A DNA stretch of 64,000 nt from Gambelia wislizenii (taxonomy: Eukaryota > Chordata > Lepidosauria > Squamata > Crotaphytidae). Below, piece after piece: positions 22,832-35,453 of the stretch. Under the pieces are notes generated by a model. It ran no database searches and was not told where the DNA came from. It saw only the letters and a program-made list of their open reading frames with translations. The stretch is taken from contig JAUMIR010000002.1 of NCBI GenBank assembly GCA_030847615.1, positions 194,415,809-194,479,808 on the forward strand, read 5' to 3'. A program made the position numbers and the translations under genes. Numbering within the stretch: position 1 is the first letter of the stretch; each line of letters starts with the position of its first letter.

Positions 22832-23195
22832 CAGGGATGGGCAAATGCAGCCCATGGACTGCAGGGGTAAAAAAACATTCAAAAGAATTTTTAATTTAAA
22901 AAAATCTTTTGATTTGAAGTGCCAAAAATGACCTCTAGGGTTTGCGAAGAGCATTTCCACCATGTTGAGATCAAATTGAACCCCCCCATCTAAAAGAATT
23001 GCAACCTTTTTTTTCCAAAAAAGAGGTTTTTTTGGCCTCAAAATGTCTCCTAAGGGCCCAGGAAGGCCCCAAAACATGTCCCCTACAGGGCTTTGGGGGG
23101 CATTTGGGAGCAATTTGACTTTTTTTTTTGCAGGAACAGGTAAGGTGGGGGTGTGGCCCCCAGGTCTCCTGGTGGGTTAATGTGGGCCCTAGTCT
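22832..23195 (-). mobile_element. hAT-like MITE, degraded right end
   Basis: It starts CAGGGATGGGCAAATGCAGCC. The body is the reverse complement of 27236-27569 in several blocks (GCTCCCAAA..CCC, GGGGCCTTCCTGGGCC, TTTTGAGGCC). The right boundary is approximate and no clean TSD was found. Confidence 0.55.
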
Positions 23196-23484
23196 TCCAC
23201 GTTGTCCGCATTGATGTAATCACATGCAGAATAATGACATCATCTGTGTCTGGCTAGAGGGACATAGCCAAACACTTCTCTGATCCCCCATGCCCTCTAC
23301 CAGCCACTGAAAAGACCATGGGGGTGGGGAGGGTTGCAGCAGCTAAATGGTGAGTCTGTGAGGGGTTGAAAGTAGAGAGGCGGAGTGGTTCTGTCTGCAG
23401 AACTGTTACTCTGCATTGTGCCATAAGGGAACTTGACCTCCAACTTTCCAACAAATAGCAAGAATAGAAACTAGAATGTTTATA

Positions 23485-24627
23485 CAGTTGTTCCTTAATA
23501 TTCACTGGGGTTTGGTTCCAGGACCCCCCGTGGATACCGAAATCCGTGAATACTCAAGTCCCATTATATGCCTCTCTCTCTGGCTTTTCTTCGCAAATGA
23601 AGATTCAGGAAGGACTCATCCCGCACTTTCTGCAAGCACGCTGATGACTAAAAAAGCCAATCCGAGATAAACAAGTCTGGTTGCAGAAAGCACAGCAGAA
23701 GGTCTCCTTGGGTGATGTTTCTGGGTTGTGATTTTTTCTGCGTTGTCATTTCTCTTCAAGACTTGTTTGGCGTGAGTTCTCAAATAAGGCTGCAGCATTG
23801 TGGATAGTGCGTCTCCATGCCTCCCAATGTTAGGCCAGGGTGGACCATTGTTGGTGATCAATTTGGCTGAGCATGAGATGTTGTTTCAGGGAGTCCTTGA
23901 ATCACTTTTTTGGAGCGCCCCTCTTACACTGACCCGTGGCAAGTTTACTGTAAAGTACTATTTTGGGGAGGCGATGGTCCTCCATCCTAGAAATGTGCCC
24001 TGCCCAGCGCAGCTGTGTTCTCAATATCATGCCCTCAATGCTGGTGATCCCTGCTTGCTCAAGGACAGCAACATTCGTCACATAGTCAGTCCAGTGTATA
24101 TTTAGGATTGTGCGTATGCAGCGCTAATGAAAGTGTTCGAGGAGTCGTAGGTGGTGGCGATAGGTCACCCATGTTTCAGACCCGTAAAGGAGAATAGACA
24201 GTACAATGGCTCTATACACACTGATTTTTGTGCTTCGCCTCAGGTGTTTATTACTCCAGACTCTTTTGTGAAGTCTTCCAAATGCGCTATATGCCTTTGC
24301 TAATCTGTGATTGATCTCTTTGTCAATCTTGGCATTTGAGGAGGTGATGCTTCCCAGGTAGGTGAACTGTTGAACGGACTTGAGCACAGATTTGCCGACG
24401 GCAATGTGGGGATGGTGGTGTTCGTCCTGTGGTGCAGGCTGGTAGAGAACTTCCGTTTTCTTCAGGTTGACTTCCATTATATGCAATGGCATAGCAAAAT
24501 GGTGTCCCTTATATAAGAAAGCAAAATCAAGGTTTGCTTTTTGGATTATTATTTTTTTAAGAATATTGTCAAGCTGTAAATACTTAAATCCATGGATACC
24601 AAATCCGTGGATACAGAGGAACAACTG
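23485..24627 (+). mobile_element. Tigger/pogo-like MITE split by a LINE
   Basis: It starts CAGTTGTTCCTTAATATTCA after TA (23483-23484) and ends GGATACAGAGGAACAACTG before TA (24628-24629). The MITE body TATATGCAATGGCATAGCAA resumes after the LINE insertion at 23572-24473. Nearly the same element, uninterrupted, is at 63665-63880. Confidence 0.8.
23572..24473 (-). mobile_element. 5'-truncated RTE-like LINE copy
   Basis: It is flanked by the 11-bp duplication CCATTATATGC (23561-23571 and 24474-24484). On the - strand it encodes the post-catalytic RT region with VGKSVLKSVQQFTYLGSIT, AKAYSAFGRLHKRVWSNKHL and SILLYGSETWVTYRHHLRLL, then ends in a short (GA)n tail at 23572-23581. It is the same family as 37345-41473 and 35045-35453. 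Confidence 0.85.
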
Positions 24628-25504
24628 TACTTCTAAAACTACGTCCTTCCTATGGGGTGTACACCTATTTACTGAATGCACCAAAGACCACAGACTTTGA
24701 AGGTGCTTTGAAAAGCAATGCGAGATGCACTCAGTTCTGCTAGGACCATACTGGGATACCACGGGAAATGGTGAAAACATCTTTACTCATCATATAATCT
24801 TTGTTATGTTGCGCTAGTAGCAGCAAAAGTATCTCAGGGTTTGTTTACAGAAATGAATTTTTATTTACTATCTGGGTCCATTTTCTGCCTCTTCTTTGCC
24901 ACTTAATGATTTATACCAGCCAACTCCTAATTACTAGTTAGCTTCTCCATGAGGAAAAGTACCTAAAGTCCCCAGAGGGCTTTTTCAATCATGATCTGGA
25001 AGATGCTTGTTAGTTTCTGTTAACTCATGATGTCTGAATGATGTGAACAATATTACCTTTTGACTCTTTCCACTCTGATTATAGACACAGGAAACACCTT
25101 TGACATCAGCTGGATGGACAGACAGTAATTTCCAGCTACCTGCCCAGGCAGCATTCACTTCAGTAACATAAGACACCATTGCTGTGGGCATTGCCACCTC
25201 AGTGCACAGACTAGCATTCCTCTCTGCTTTGCTCAAACACGTCATAGGAAAAAAGCATCAACCCGCCCATCATCCCTTGTAATGTTGGCATCTGGGCAGA
25301 CTTTTAATAGGCCACTCTGCACATTCATTGCTGATTAGGAAAACCAATATAGTTAAGGCTAGGCTCCAGACACTACTAAAAAACAAACAAACAAAAACAG
25401 ATACAGTAGGAATTCTAAAGCAGCCTGGGGTCATCCTTAAACTTACAATAAAATACTGGTGTGCACAGTAAGTAGTTAATTCTACACAACAGGGTTTGAA
25501 TCCA

Positions 25505-25612
25505 GACTTAGCCATAAGTCACCTGTTAACTTATGGCAACCCCATGGATTTCAGAGGGTTTTCTTTGGCAAGGAATACTCAGAGGTGGTTTTGCCAGTTC
25601 CGTCCTCTGAAA
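25505..25612 (-). repeat. SINE-like fragment
   Basis: ACTTATGGCAACCCCATGGATTTCAGAGGG, TTGGCAAGGAATACTCAGAGGTGGTTTTGCC. It resembles the common reptile variant of the tRNA-SINE body (ATGGCAACCCC..AATACTCAGAGGTGG). Confidence 0.5.
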
Positions 25613-25689
25613 TATAGCCTACAGCATTAGATCCATTCAAATCAATAGGATCAGCCTTAAGCCCCATTGATTTGGATGGAGTCCACTCT

Positions 25690-25926
25690 GTTGCTTCTGG
25701 GCCCTCAAGTCATTTCTGACTTATGGCAACTCTAAAGCAAACCTACAACGGGGTTTTCTTGGTAAGATTTGTTAAGAAGTGGTTTGTCCTTGCCTTCCCC
25801 TGAGGCTGAGAGTGTGACTTGCCCAAGATCACCCAGTGGGTTTCTATGGCGGTTGTGGGGGAAGGATTTGAACCTAGTCGCCCAGGGTCCTAGTCTAACA
25901 CTCAAACCACTATGCCACATTGTCTC
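25690..25926 (-). mobile_element. Squam1-like SINE
   Basis: On the - strand: tRNA-like head from ATGTGGCATAGTGGTTTGAG, then GGTTCAAATCCTTCC, GGGTGATCTTGGGCAAGTC, CTCTCAGCCTCAGGGGAAGG, CTTACCAAGAAAACCCCGTTG, GACTTGAGGGCCC. Nearly full length. Confidence 0.8.
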
Positions 25927-27235
25927 TCATGGGTTCACTTTAAGTATGGCTAAATCTAGAGCCATGCCAAGTGTCCATAAAACTACCATTACAAGGATCA
26001 GCTTGAAAGTTCTGGATACAAGCTTCCCAGTGTATATGGGAATGGATATGCATTCCCCCTTCACACACACACACACACAGTGCTTCTGTCACCAAATGAA
26101 AAAGGCAGCTTACCAGTGCTGTAAGTACTACTGTACTACATTTAGTGTATATTCTGTTCCTCCTGCCCTTGAGAAATGAGAACACAAGCTGAATGAGTCA
26201 TACAGCCTGCTAGTCTTCTAAACTGTTGTCAAATACCAGCCAGAAGAGAAAGGGAAAGTTACAATTTGCTTCCTAGAGTCATCACCAGTGAGGAAAAGGG
26301 AAACAGAAAAGCCAGCGATCAGCTCTACTGTTCTGAACATAATTAATAAAGAAATGTAAAAACCTAACCTCTTATTTTGCCTCATTGAATATAGGCAAAT
26401 CTAAGTGGACATGTACCAAAAATTAGAAGGCAAATTGGAAATGACTGCTTTGTTCAGAAGAGGTAGCATTCCTAGGTTTGAAGCTGATATGAAGGTAATT
26501 TTGGATCTTTACTCAACTATCACATTTTAAGGCTCAAAAAGTGTGTTCCACATATATTTTCTATATGGGGTACAATGGTATAATTTGTCTCTGTTCGCAG
26601 CTACCCTCTTGTAAAGATCACCCGAACTTAAAGCTTTTATTTGGCAACTGAGCTGTAGCAAACCTACTCTCAATTGTCTTTCTATCCTTTAAGCCAAGGA
26701 CACTATCCTATTTGCCAGCATACCTACACTGCCATAGGAGCCACCATTAGCACAGGTAGCAGGATTAAAATGACCACAGGTACTGCAACGAGGGGGAACG
26801 GCAGCAAAACCCCGCTCTTGCAGGAGAGAGAATGATGCCTTCCTGGTTCCTAAGCTTCTCGGGATCTGCCAGGGCAGCTTTCTTTGGTGATGGAGAAGGG
26901 CCCTCTCTGCTGTCTCTCACCCACCCTTTTGTTACATACTCACTCCAAAAAAACCCCAAAAACCTTACACCAGCACAATGGACTGTTATGGTGGCATAAA
27001 TCACCAACAGGAATCCCATGTTATTAGCAAATATCCCATACTGCTTTGGATTAAAATTATCCAAAAAAGGAGAAGGAAACTAAACATTCATTGACGTTTC
27101 CTGCATGACTGGTTTGGTGGTTCAGATCTGCCTTCCCTCCTTATTTCAGGAGAGGAAAGCCACTTTGTATAGACTGCAAGACAGGAACTGATACTAGACT
27201 CCTCTGCTTCTGCAATATGCAAAGATAATCTAGAG

Positions 27236-27569
27236 CAGGGGTGAGCATCTGTGGAAACCTTGGAGGGCTGCAGCACCTCCTCTGCATCCACTACTGCCAA
27301 AAAAAACAACTATTTTTTTGCTCCCAAACACCCTATAGGAGACATAGGGACATTTTTTAAGTTTTGGGGCTTTCCTGGGCCATTTTAGTCACTTCTTGTT
27401 TCTAAAAGGCCTCGCCTGTGCCTAAATTGACCCAGGGACCCCAAAATATGGTGGAAATGCCCGCCATACTCTTTAGAGGTCATTTTGAGGTATTGTGAAG
27501 CAACAAATTTGATGGGAGGGGGATTGGGGGATAGCACACAGCCCATGGGCTGCACTTTACAGACCCCTG
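27236..27569 (+). mobile_element. hAT-like MITE
   Basis: Ends are CAGGGGTGAGCATCTGTGG and TTTACAGACCCCTG. Flanks ATCTAGAG and CTCTAGAA share TCTAGA, consistent with a decayed 8-bp duplication. Paired with the inverted relative at 22832. Confidence 0.65.
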
Positions 27570-28127
27570 CTCTAGAAGATCAGCACAGCCCCAGCATATT
27601 GAGTCCACTTCTAAACCCTGTCCTCAATTCTGAATTTCTCAAAGGGATGGCAGAGAAGACTCAAGAACAGGCTGAGACTTGTACCAGCCCTAGCAGCAGC
27701 ATTGTCATTCCAAAGAGGAAACGTAACCTGGTATAGCAGGGTCGTTAATGGTCTCCCTTCAGTGATGAATGTGGTGGCAAGTGTGGGAATATTTGGTATC
27801 TGTATCAAGCAGAGTGTAAGCGTAGCCAGTGCCTGTGATAGAAAACAGGAGAGAAACACTCAGGATGCTCTTGTTAAAAAAAAAAGAAAAAAGGAACGCT
27901 TACATTTCTTGTTTCAGGAAATCCATCTCAGGATAGGAAAAGTTATAGACAAAAAGGGATTCCCTAGGTTTCAGTAGAAGAGACCCTAAAACTGGTTCTC
28001 ATGTGTGGATGTAAGCCATCTTGGAGGCAGCAGCCTCATGGATGATACCTTTCAGACAAAGGGAAACAAAGGGACTAACTAACTTATGGAAGAAGGTGGG
28101 AATGACTTCTGCAGGTAGGAAGGAAGC

Positions 28128-28150
28128 AAAAGAAGAAGAAGAAGAAGAAG
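28128..28150 (+). repeat. (AAG)n microsatellite
   Basis: Short AAAAGAAGAAGAAGAAG run. Confidence 0.8.
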
Positions 28151-28159
28151 GCTTGAGTA

Positions 28160-31100
28160 CATAGATCAAAGAAAGAAACAGAGAGGTGAAACAAAAGGCC
28201 AGGCATGCTCTCTAGAGCTCCCTCTCACTAATCTATGCCAGCATTGATGCCTCTTTGCTTTCAACAGCAAGTTTAATGCAGAGAAAAATACCCAGTTAAG
28301 TGAACTGGTCCAAAGGACTGGACTGGAGACAGACCAGCCAGCACAAGAGAGGCAGGAAATATTTCACAGGTTGGTTTCAAATTTCATTTTGCACCCAACT
28401 TTAGACATAGCAAACTACTAATGCATACTAATCCATAGGCCTTGTTTCCAAACAAAGAGACCAGGAATATAAATGTACGCACATGTGCAAGTATGCCAAA
28501 CCTCATTCAATTCCATGGGTCTTACTTCTGGCTTCCACATCAGTAGGACAGTGAATCCAGTAGCAGCACCCTGACTGTGGCACTCCCTACTCAAGGAATT
28601 TAGCATGGCACCATCCCTTTTAAGCTTTCAGCAGGCAAGCCAAGCCATGCTGCTCTGTATAGCATTTAATGTTTGAAAATGCTCTGGTTTGACTGTTTTA
28701 AAATTGGAATTTAGGATTGTTTTTAGAAGTAAAAAAAAATAACCATTTTAATGTTTTTTTTTAATGTTTTTATATCTGGATTGTTTTGTTTTTATTTGTT
28801 CAGTGCCCCGAGAGCCCTTGTGGGGTGGGAAGCAATATAGAAAAATTTTGAATGTTTAAAAAAAATATAAAGAAAGTTTAAAGGAACTATTAGTTCTGGC
28901 ATCACCATATATGCTCCAATTGAGCTGCAGTATCCTGGAATAAAAGGCTTTTATTTGATGTAAAGGGCTGAAATGCAAAGTCCAGCTTTCAGAAGTGACA
29001 GCTGGGGGGAAAAAACCCTAATCTTAGTACCGTAAGTCAAAAAAAGGAGAGAAATGGATCAGGTAATGCATTTTTTGCTATTAGTTACAATACTTTAAAT
29101 TCCTCCACTTTCTCAGCCTAGTCTTTAAGCAGCAGACAATGTTTGTCTTCACCACTGTCCTTCCCATTCTTGCTGTGGTAGCTACAAGCAGAAACTCCTT
29201 TGGTTTTAGAAGAGCTCTTCTCTATCTTTTCTCATTGAGTGGTCTCTTCCAACTCTGCAATTCTATGATTCTATGATTCTATGACCACACATGTGACATG
29301 CTGCCTACCAAACCAGCTGCCCTTGTCAACATGGCTTCCTGACTCTGGAAGCAGCCTTCAGGACTGCTTCTCTGCTGCGGGAGACATAACCTCTAGGGCT
29401 ATTGCTTTCATCTTCCACACAGGCTACGGTACATTGCCAACTATAAACTACCTCTTCCACTTGTTTCAAAAGAACTCTTGACCGCACTGGGCACCTTTTG
29501 CAACAACACTGAAAAAATTGCTTCACACCATGTTACTGCCAGGAAACTACAGACATATTAGGACTGGTTTTGTGCATGACAGGAAGTGGCCAAAATAACT
29601 TGTATTTTGACTACCGCATGTATGAACAAGGAGAGAACGCCTACATCTCTTCCTCCCCCTTTTCTTAGAAAAGTGTGAGGTAAATGAGGTAGATCCACCT
29701 GGCACTGTGGGAAAGACACAGAAGTTCCTCCTTCATGTGCCACTACGCCTCACATCTTTTATGCTTCAGGACTTCTGGGGGTAACGTACACATTCTAAAT
29801 GGCCAGAGCAAATGTTGGATGAAGTTCATTTTTTAAAAATCTAGTATTTTGACTCTAATTATAATTTAAACTGTAAGTTGTGTCTACTGTCATATTCATA
29901 TCCACCTATACCTGAAGATGAGAGTGAGTTTCAAAAATTAGGGATTTCAACTATCCTCCCAACAGGGAGACAAAATTTCTGGATGTGTCTAATGACTGCA
30001 GCCTACAGTAACTACCCATCTAGCCAACCAGTGGAGAGGTGACCCTCGACTTAATTCATTAGGTCTCTTACATGCCGGCAAAGAGCTGCAGTAATTGAAG
30101 GAGAAGCAGAAATTGTGCAGCTGTGTGAGGCTCCTGTCAAACCCCAACTCAAAAAAGATAACAGTGACTAGCTAAACTAGTTTATTGAAGTTGTAGTGAG
30201 GTGTACAGGTCTCGAATAATAGTCAGGGCTAAAGCACACAGAAAAATAGTAGCCAGTTTAAAGACAAGCCTTGGGTTGAGCCCCCCTCCTTCTCCACCCC
30301 CCTTGGGTGCCCTCCCTTCTTTCCCAGGCATGTTTCTTGAGCAGCTGTGCCTGTGACATTGAACACTAGGGGCCCAGCGGGGTTATTTGCTCTGAGAACC
30401 AAGAGGCCCAGCTTCCACCATATTCAACATACCCCCCTCCCAACAGTAAGCATGCCCTCCATCGTAATTGGGAAGCCACAGTGAGGCCTAAAAAGATGGC
30501 AGAGGCCTGTCTGTAACAAATGGCTGTAGGCAGGCCCTGACAAGCTGACCGTAACCCCGTAAACATTCTGTAACCCAACATCCACACTAAAAGGGACTGC
30601 AGAGGGCAAGCGTACCTCTTTCCTCTTTCTGGGTTCTATGGCCAACTATAACTGAATATTGCAAACACAATTTAAATCTCTCTTTCTCTCTATTGTTGTG
30701 TGCTGATACACACACACAAATTAAATTTGACACATAGGCACTGTCCCAAAAGTTCCATGCAGCCAATGAGGAACCAGTGCAGGACTTGACTGCCGGACTT
30801 TTCTGCCTGTGCACAATGTGTATTACTGCAACATTTGGTGCAACCTTAAAGCCCTCACTCAAAGTGAAAAGGGCAACCTCCTTAGCCGTGGCAACTGCTA
30901 CTCCTCTCCAGCTCTGCCTCTCCTTCTGAACACAACCAGCAAGTATAGCCCCTTCCTTAAGGTTTCCCCACCCACGGGGAGAAACTAATACTCCTGTGGG
31001 TTACAGTAGAAAACCAAGTGATTAAAAAGGTAGGACGGGCAAAAAATGGCTCTCATTTCCTCTTTAGAGTTATGGGGCCCTCTTCAATTGCCAAACGGTG

Positions 31101-32150
31101 AGGAAGGCTAGCTATTTTGGAAATTATGACCACAACGTTGTCAGACTGAACACTGGCAGGACTGGTAACTTTTCCAGAAAGTCCTGTTATGTTTAACTTT
31201 GAAAGAGGAAATGGCTGAGAAGAGATTAGTTCAAAGGAAGTTGAAGGTAAGAGACAAAAAGTCAGACTTCTTCAAGACAGAGATTATTTAATGCCATTGT
31301 AACAAAAGAGGTATGGAAAAGAGTGGGGAGGGAAACGCTAGTAAATGAGCTGAGTCAGGGAAGATATCAAAAGCAAGGCTTCCTCTAAAAAGTTGAAGTC
31401 TTACAAAAATGAGGTAAATATGGAAGAGTACAAATAACTGAAAGAAGAAATGTAGGCTTGTCTATACAAGGCAATAAAATGTGTATTGGTACACAGTAAC
31501 GACAATTCGCAGCAGCTTTGTCTCCACATCTTTTTTCAAGATTGCAGGTATGCAAACCTATCCACAAATGAGCATGCCTGCGAATCAAGTTGGCAGGCGT
31601 GAGTGAATTACTCGCCTTTTTATTCTCACCAGTTGCCGTCACCAAACAGTATTTTTTTAAAAAAGCAAATCCAAGGTGCAAAAGTACGACCTTCTGCTTA
31701 AGTAAATCGGGGGGGAGGCTGTTTCAATACCTCAGCACACAATTGCTACGGTGAACATCCAACATGGCGGTTTCAGCAAACTCCACCCCCATGCACATCC
31801 GACCAATCATCTTTCTGCCAGGGTATGGGATATGCAATCCCTGGAAATTCATGCTGTAAACAGATGGAGGGAAGACAGACATGTCTGCTCTTATTGGGAA
31901 AACACAGCAAAGAGAATTGGATATCCCAACAAGCAGGAATGTGCATTCCCCACAGAGCTTTTTGAAAAATATGGGGAAAGCTGTGAAGGGTTTTCCTGCA
32001 GAGCTATTGTTGGTTTTGCCCCCCACTTCAGAATACTGCGGGTTGATGTGGGATGCCATTTAGACAAATTGTATTCTCCTCTAATTCTATGAGGAGTTCC
32101 CCCCGACCTTTTAGACAACCCCCTAGTTGATAATCAGTATTACATTTGGC
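28160..32150. other. Intergenic stretch, no gene seen
   Basis: Only a CR1 tail at 29241-29282 and short unassigned fragments were recognised. Reading frames of up to 113 codons near 31.7-32.1 kb overlap on both strands and carry no family motif. Confidence 0.4.
29241..29282 (+). mobile_element. CR1 3' tail fragment
   Basis: GTGGTCTCTTCCAACTCTGCA followed by ATTCTATG repeats, the terminal CR1 signature. Confidence 0.75.
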
Positions 32151-32152
32151 CC

Positions 32153-32985
32153 TTGACTTTTGTGGGTTTAACTTCCACGGATTTGATTATTCGCAAGTTT
32201 GTAGCTGCTGCTTAACAAGTTTAAGCAGCAGCTGCATTGCACTTAATACATCCCTTTACACAACAGGTAGTTTATGCCATATGTGCTGGCTTTGTTCTCC
32301 CATTCCCTGTGGACTGGGTGGTACTGGTGGTAAGAGAGTGATGGGGGGCACTGGCGGGATCTGCTCCTGGGGCCTGCTGGCTCTGCCTTCCTGCCTTCTC
32401 CTGCAGATGCTGTTTCTCCACTGGCCTCTTTGGCCAAGACCCCCAAGGCTTTGCAAGAGGCAGGTGAAGGAAGTGGTTGGGACAACCCATGTCCAGCCCA
32501 TCCTCAGGATGAAGAAGAGGAGGAGTTTCTGACACCAGCGCCGCTGGAGCTAGATCTGGTGCTAGCAAAGACCCTAGAACTGGGAGACCTCACCGGGCCA
32601 GGCAAGCAATTCATCCTTACCCTCTTGCTCTTCTTCTTTCTCTGGCTCCTCCTCTCCATCTCCTTTCACACCAACAGTTCTGGCCTGTTACTCCCTTCAC
32701 CACTACGACACCTCTGCTTCGCTCTGAGGCCCCCTCTGCCAGTCTCCAGGCCTTTTCCCCTCCACCTCCTCCCCACCACTCAGATGGTGGAGAGGTGGGT
32801 GCTGTGGCTGCTGCAAAAATTTCCTACATTGTAATTGTCCTTCTCTCTTCTCAAGAAGGATGATGACACTGAAGATTTTTGCAGCAGCTGGGAATTGAAT
32901 TGGGGGGGGGGTAGAGATATGCAGTTTTCCCACTTTCATGGGGGCTCTGTACTTCTAACCACCCACAAATGTGGAGGGCTGATGG
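32153..32985. mobile_element. TA-flanked pogo-like MITE with captured-looking interior
   Basis: It starts CATTTGGCCCTTGACTTTTG after TA and ends CCACAAATGTGGAGGGCTGATGG before TA. The GATTATTCGC motif near the left end is shared with the element at 59780-60609, so they are related. The interior includes an open stretch (about 32403-32834) with the acidic run QDEEEEEFLTPAPLELD followed by a Leu/Phe-rich segment. Its origin is unknown. Confidence 0.65.
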
Positions 32986-33564
32986 TAAGTAAATAACTGT
33001 GTAAACTGTGATACCAAAGAGTATATTTAGTGTTTTACAATATTGTTACAAAATTATTTGTGTAGGTATGGCCACAAGAGCAACTGGGATTAAGATTTGT
33101 GAACATGCTGCACTTGATCCACAAGCCTTCAAAGTTCCATGGTTAAACAGTTTGGTGCATTTGGACATAATGAGGTGGATTTCTAGTTCTGGATAACAGA
33201 AAAAGAAATCAAAGGACACACAACTGCATTACTTCATCAAGGGAAAGGGAAAAAGCTTTGGATTTTAGTCTAAAGACAGTGTACTTTACTGGTCCAAACA
33301 AAGATCACAACTGAATGGTTGTTCTGAAATCGCTTTTGTTTTTTTGTACAGCATGCCATTGTTTTCCCTTGTACTTTGACCTTATAGGTTAATTTATCAA
33401 GCTCCAGGAGAGGGAGGAGATGGGCAACAGGCCCACTTTACCAGCCTAACTAAAACCACAAGCTTTCTCTTCTTTCCTCACCATTCTTTTTTCTTTTTGT
33501 ATCCTGTTTTTTTAGATTGTAAACTTGTGAGCAAGGAGTACCATGTTTTTATTGATTGTATATA

Positions 33565-34080
33565 GGAGCCAATGTGGCATAGTGGTTTGAATAATGGGTT
33601 TGAATAATGGAGACCAGGGTTTGAATCCCCCCCAGTATTTGAAGGGATGTCACGCTGAGGATGGAGCAGGCTTGTTTTCTGCTGCTCCAGAGACTGCAAC
33701 ACGGAGCAATGGGTACAAGCTCCAGGAACAGAGATTCCACCTCAACATTAGGAGGAACTTTTTGACAGTAAGAGCTGTTCGGCAGTGGAACACACTCCCT
33801 CGGAGCGTGGTGGGGTCTCCTTCCTTGGAGGTCTTTAAGCAGAGGCTGGATGGCCAACTGTCAGGGATGCTTTGATCAAGATTTCCTGTGTGGCAGGGAG
33901 TTGGACTGGATGGCCCTCGTGGTCTCTTCCAACTCTGCAATTCTATGATTCTATGAAAATCCACTGGGTGACCTTGGACAAGTCACACACTCTCAGCCTC
34001 AGAAAACCATGTGATAGATTTGCCTGAGGGTCACCATAAGTTGGAAAAATGACTTGAAGGCACACAACAACAAAAACAAT
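33565..34080 (+). mobile_element. Squam1-like SINE split by a CR1
   Basis: Head GGAGCCAATGTGGCATAGTG, then GAGACCAGGGTTTGAATCCC. After the CR1 (33634-33956) the SINE resumes CCACTGGGTGACCTTGGACAAG, CTCTCAGCCTCAGAAAACC, GGGTCACCATAAGTTGGAAA and the CACACAACAACA tail. A 13-bp repeat TTTGAATAATGGG is duplicated in the head. Confidence 0.8.
33634..33956 (+). mobile_element. CR1 3' end inserted in SINE
   Basis: CTGAGGATGGAGCAGGCTTG, GAGATTCCACCTCAACATTA, AACACACTCCCTCGGAGCGTG, GGCTGGATGGCCAACTGTCAG, CTCTTCCAACTCTGCAATTC and an ATTCTATG tail. It is 5'-truncated. About 15 bases expected in the SINE at the junction (GCTCGGCCATGG-type) are missing. Confidence 0.8.
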
Positions 34081-34145
34081 AGATAAACTACACCAGGAGC
34101 CTGTTGTTGTTGCTGAAGAACAGGATAAAAATGTTTAAACAAAGG

Positions 34146-34265
34146 TCTGAATCCTCTGGTCAGTCTCAGCTAGAGTAGATCCATTGAATCAGTTGTTGAA
34201 AGATAAGTAAGTAAATCCCATTGATTCAGTGGGTCTGCTTTAGCTTGGATGAAGAGTAATCAAGC
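34146..34265. repeat. Degraded palindromic interspersed repeat
   Basis: GAATCCTCTGGTCAGTCTCAGCTAGAG, AAATCCCATTGATTCAGTGGGTCTGC, AGCTTGGATGAAGAGTAAT. Family shared with 4905 and 12812. Confidence 0.45.
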
Positions 34266-35039
34266 TATAGAAAGACATAATTACTGTTCAAATGAATTTC
34301 TTCTTGTGGCTGGATGTATCCAGAACGTTTTCTACATTTCAGTTTGATTTAAACTGTAACTCTGTCTTGATAGCGTTTAATTTGCTTGTCTGTCACTGAT
34401 TTAATATTGTACTGGTAAAACTGTAAATAAAATATATAAACAAAGTACAATAGGAATTGGGCCAAATAGACCGACATTGGATGTTTTATGAAACAGGTGA
34501 TTAAGGATCACCTATTACTTTATGCAATAGGTGATCACTTTATAAAATAGATGATTTTTCCCTTATAAATAGTATTGTACAATGAGTGATCTCTCTTTAA
34601 ATAATTTATTTGCCTTGAAAATACATCTGCAACCATTTCTGCTTTGGGATTTGATAGCAGTATACACAGTGTTAGCAATCAAAAGGATCTCTTTAAAGAT
34701 TACATATGGCCTGAAATCAAACCTACATTTATGTTTTTTTCACAAAACAGAGCTGTTAACACAGGGAATAAGCTGGTATGCATGCACCTACCAGTTATTC
34801 TGGGCTTTAAAAACCCAAGAAGAGGAATACTTTACTGTGGTATACTATTCTGAATGGCAACAGGTTCAAACTGTTTATTTCCTGCTCAAGTAGGGTGTGG
34901 CGGGCAGGAAGGAGTTGCTGTTGTGGAACCAGAGGCTAAATAAAAGGAGGACCTTCGATGTTTTTTTTTTGTCCCCAGCTTTATAGTTCAAGTCTTCCAA
35001 GGGTTTTTTAAAATCATCATCATTATTTCAAGTAGCTAT

Positions 35040-35044
<5 letters not shown>

Positions 35045-35087
<43 letters not shown>

Positions 35088-35453
35088 CTTTTCTTCACAA
35101 ACAAAGATTCAGGAAGGACTCATCCCGCGCTTTCTGCAAGCGTGCTGATGACTGAAAAGCCCAATCCAAGATAAACATGACCTGTTGCAGAAAACACAGC
35201 AGAAGGTTTCCTTAGGTGATGTTTCTGGGTTGTGATTCTTTCTGCGTTGTCGTTTCTCTTCCACACTTGTTCAGCGTGATCTCTCAAATAGGGCTGTAGC
35301 ATTGTGAATAGCGCGTCTCCATGCCTCCTGACGTGAAGCCAGGGTGGACCATTGTTGGTGATCAATTTGGCCAAGCCTGAGATGTTGTTTCAGGGAATCC
35401 TTGTATCGCTTTTTTGGAACGCCCCTCTTACGCTGACCCATGGTGAGTTCAAG
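35045..35453 (-). mobile_element. Short 5'-truncated RTE-like LINE copy
   Basis: The 10-bp duplication GCTATAATCC flanks it (35035-35044 and 35454-35463). A (TC)n run at the left is its 3' tail. The body matches the 3' end of 37345-41473, including the C-terminal zinc-finger region. Confidence 0.85.

Noticed and set aside
24124..24780. 218-codon - strand open frame as a host gene
   Set aside because: It joins a MITE, a target duplication and a 5'-truncated LINE. The recognisable protein is LINE reverse transcriptase.
32146..32532. 128-codon open frame starting in the MITE terminus
   Set aside because: It crosses the transposon end and shares frame only by chance. The more interesting open stretch is in a different frame and is reported as a finding.
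33565..33630. Possible tRNA gene
   Set aside because: The A- and B-box-like sequences belong to a tRNA-derived SINE head that continues into the SINE body; the clover-leaf is not maintained.
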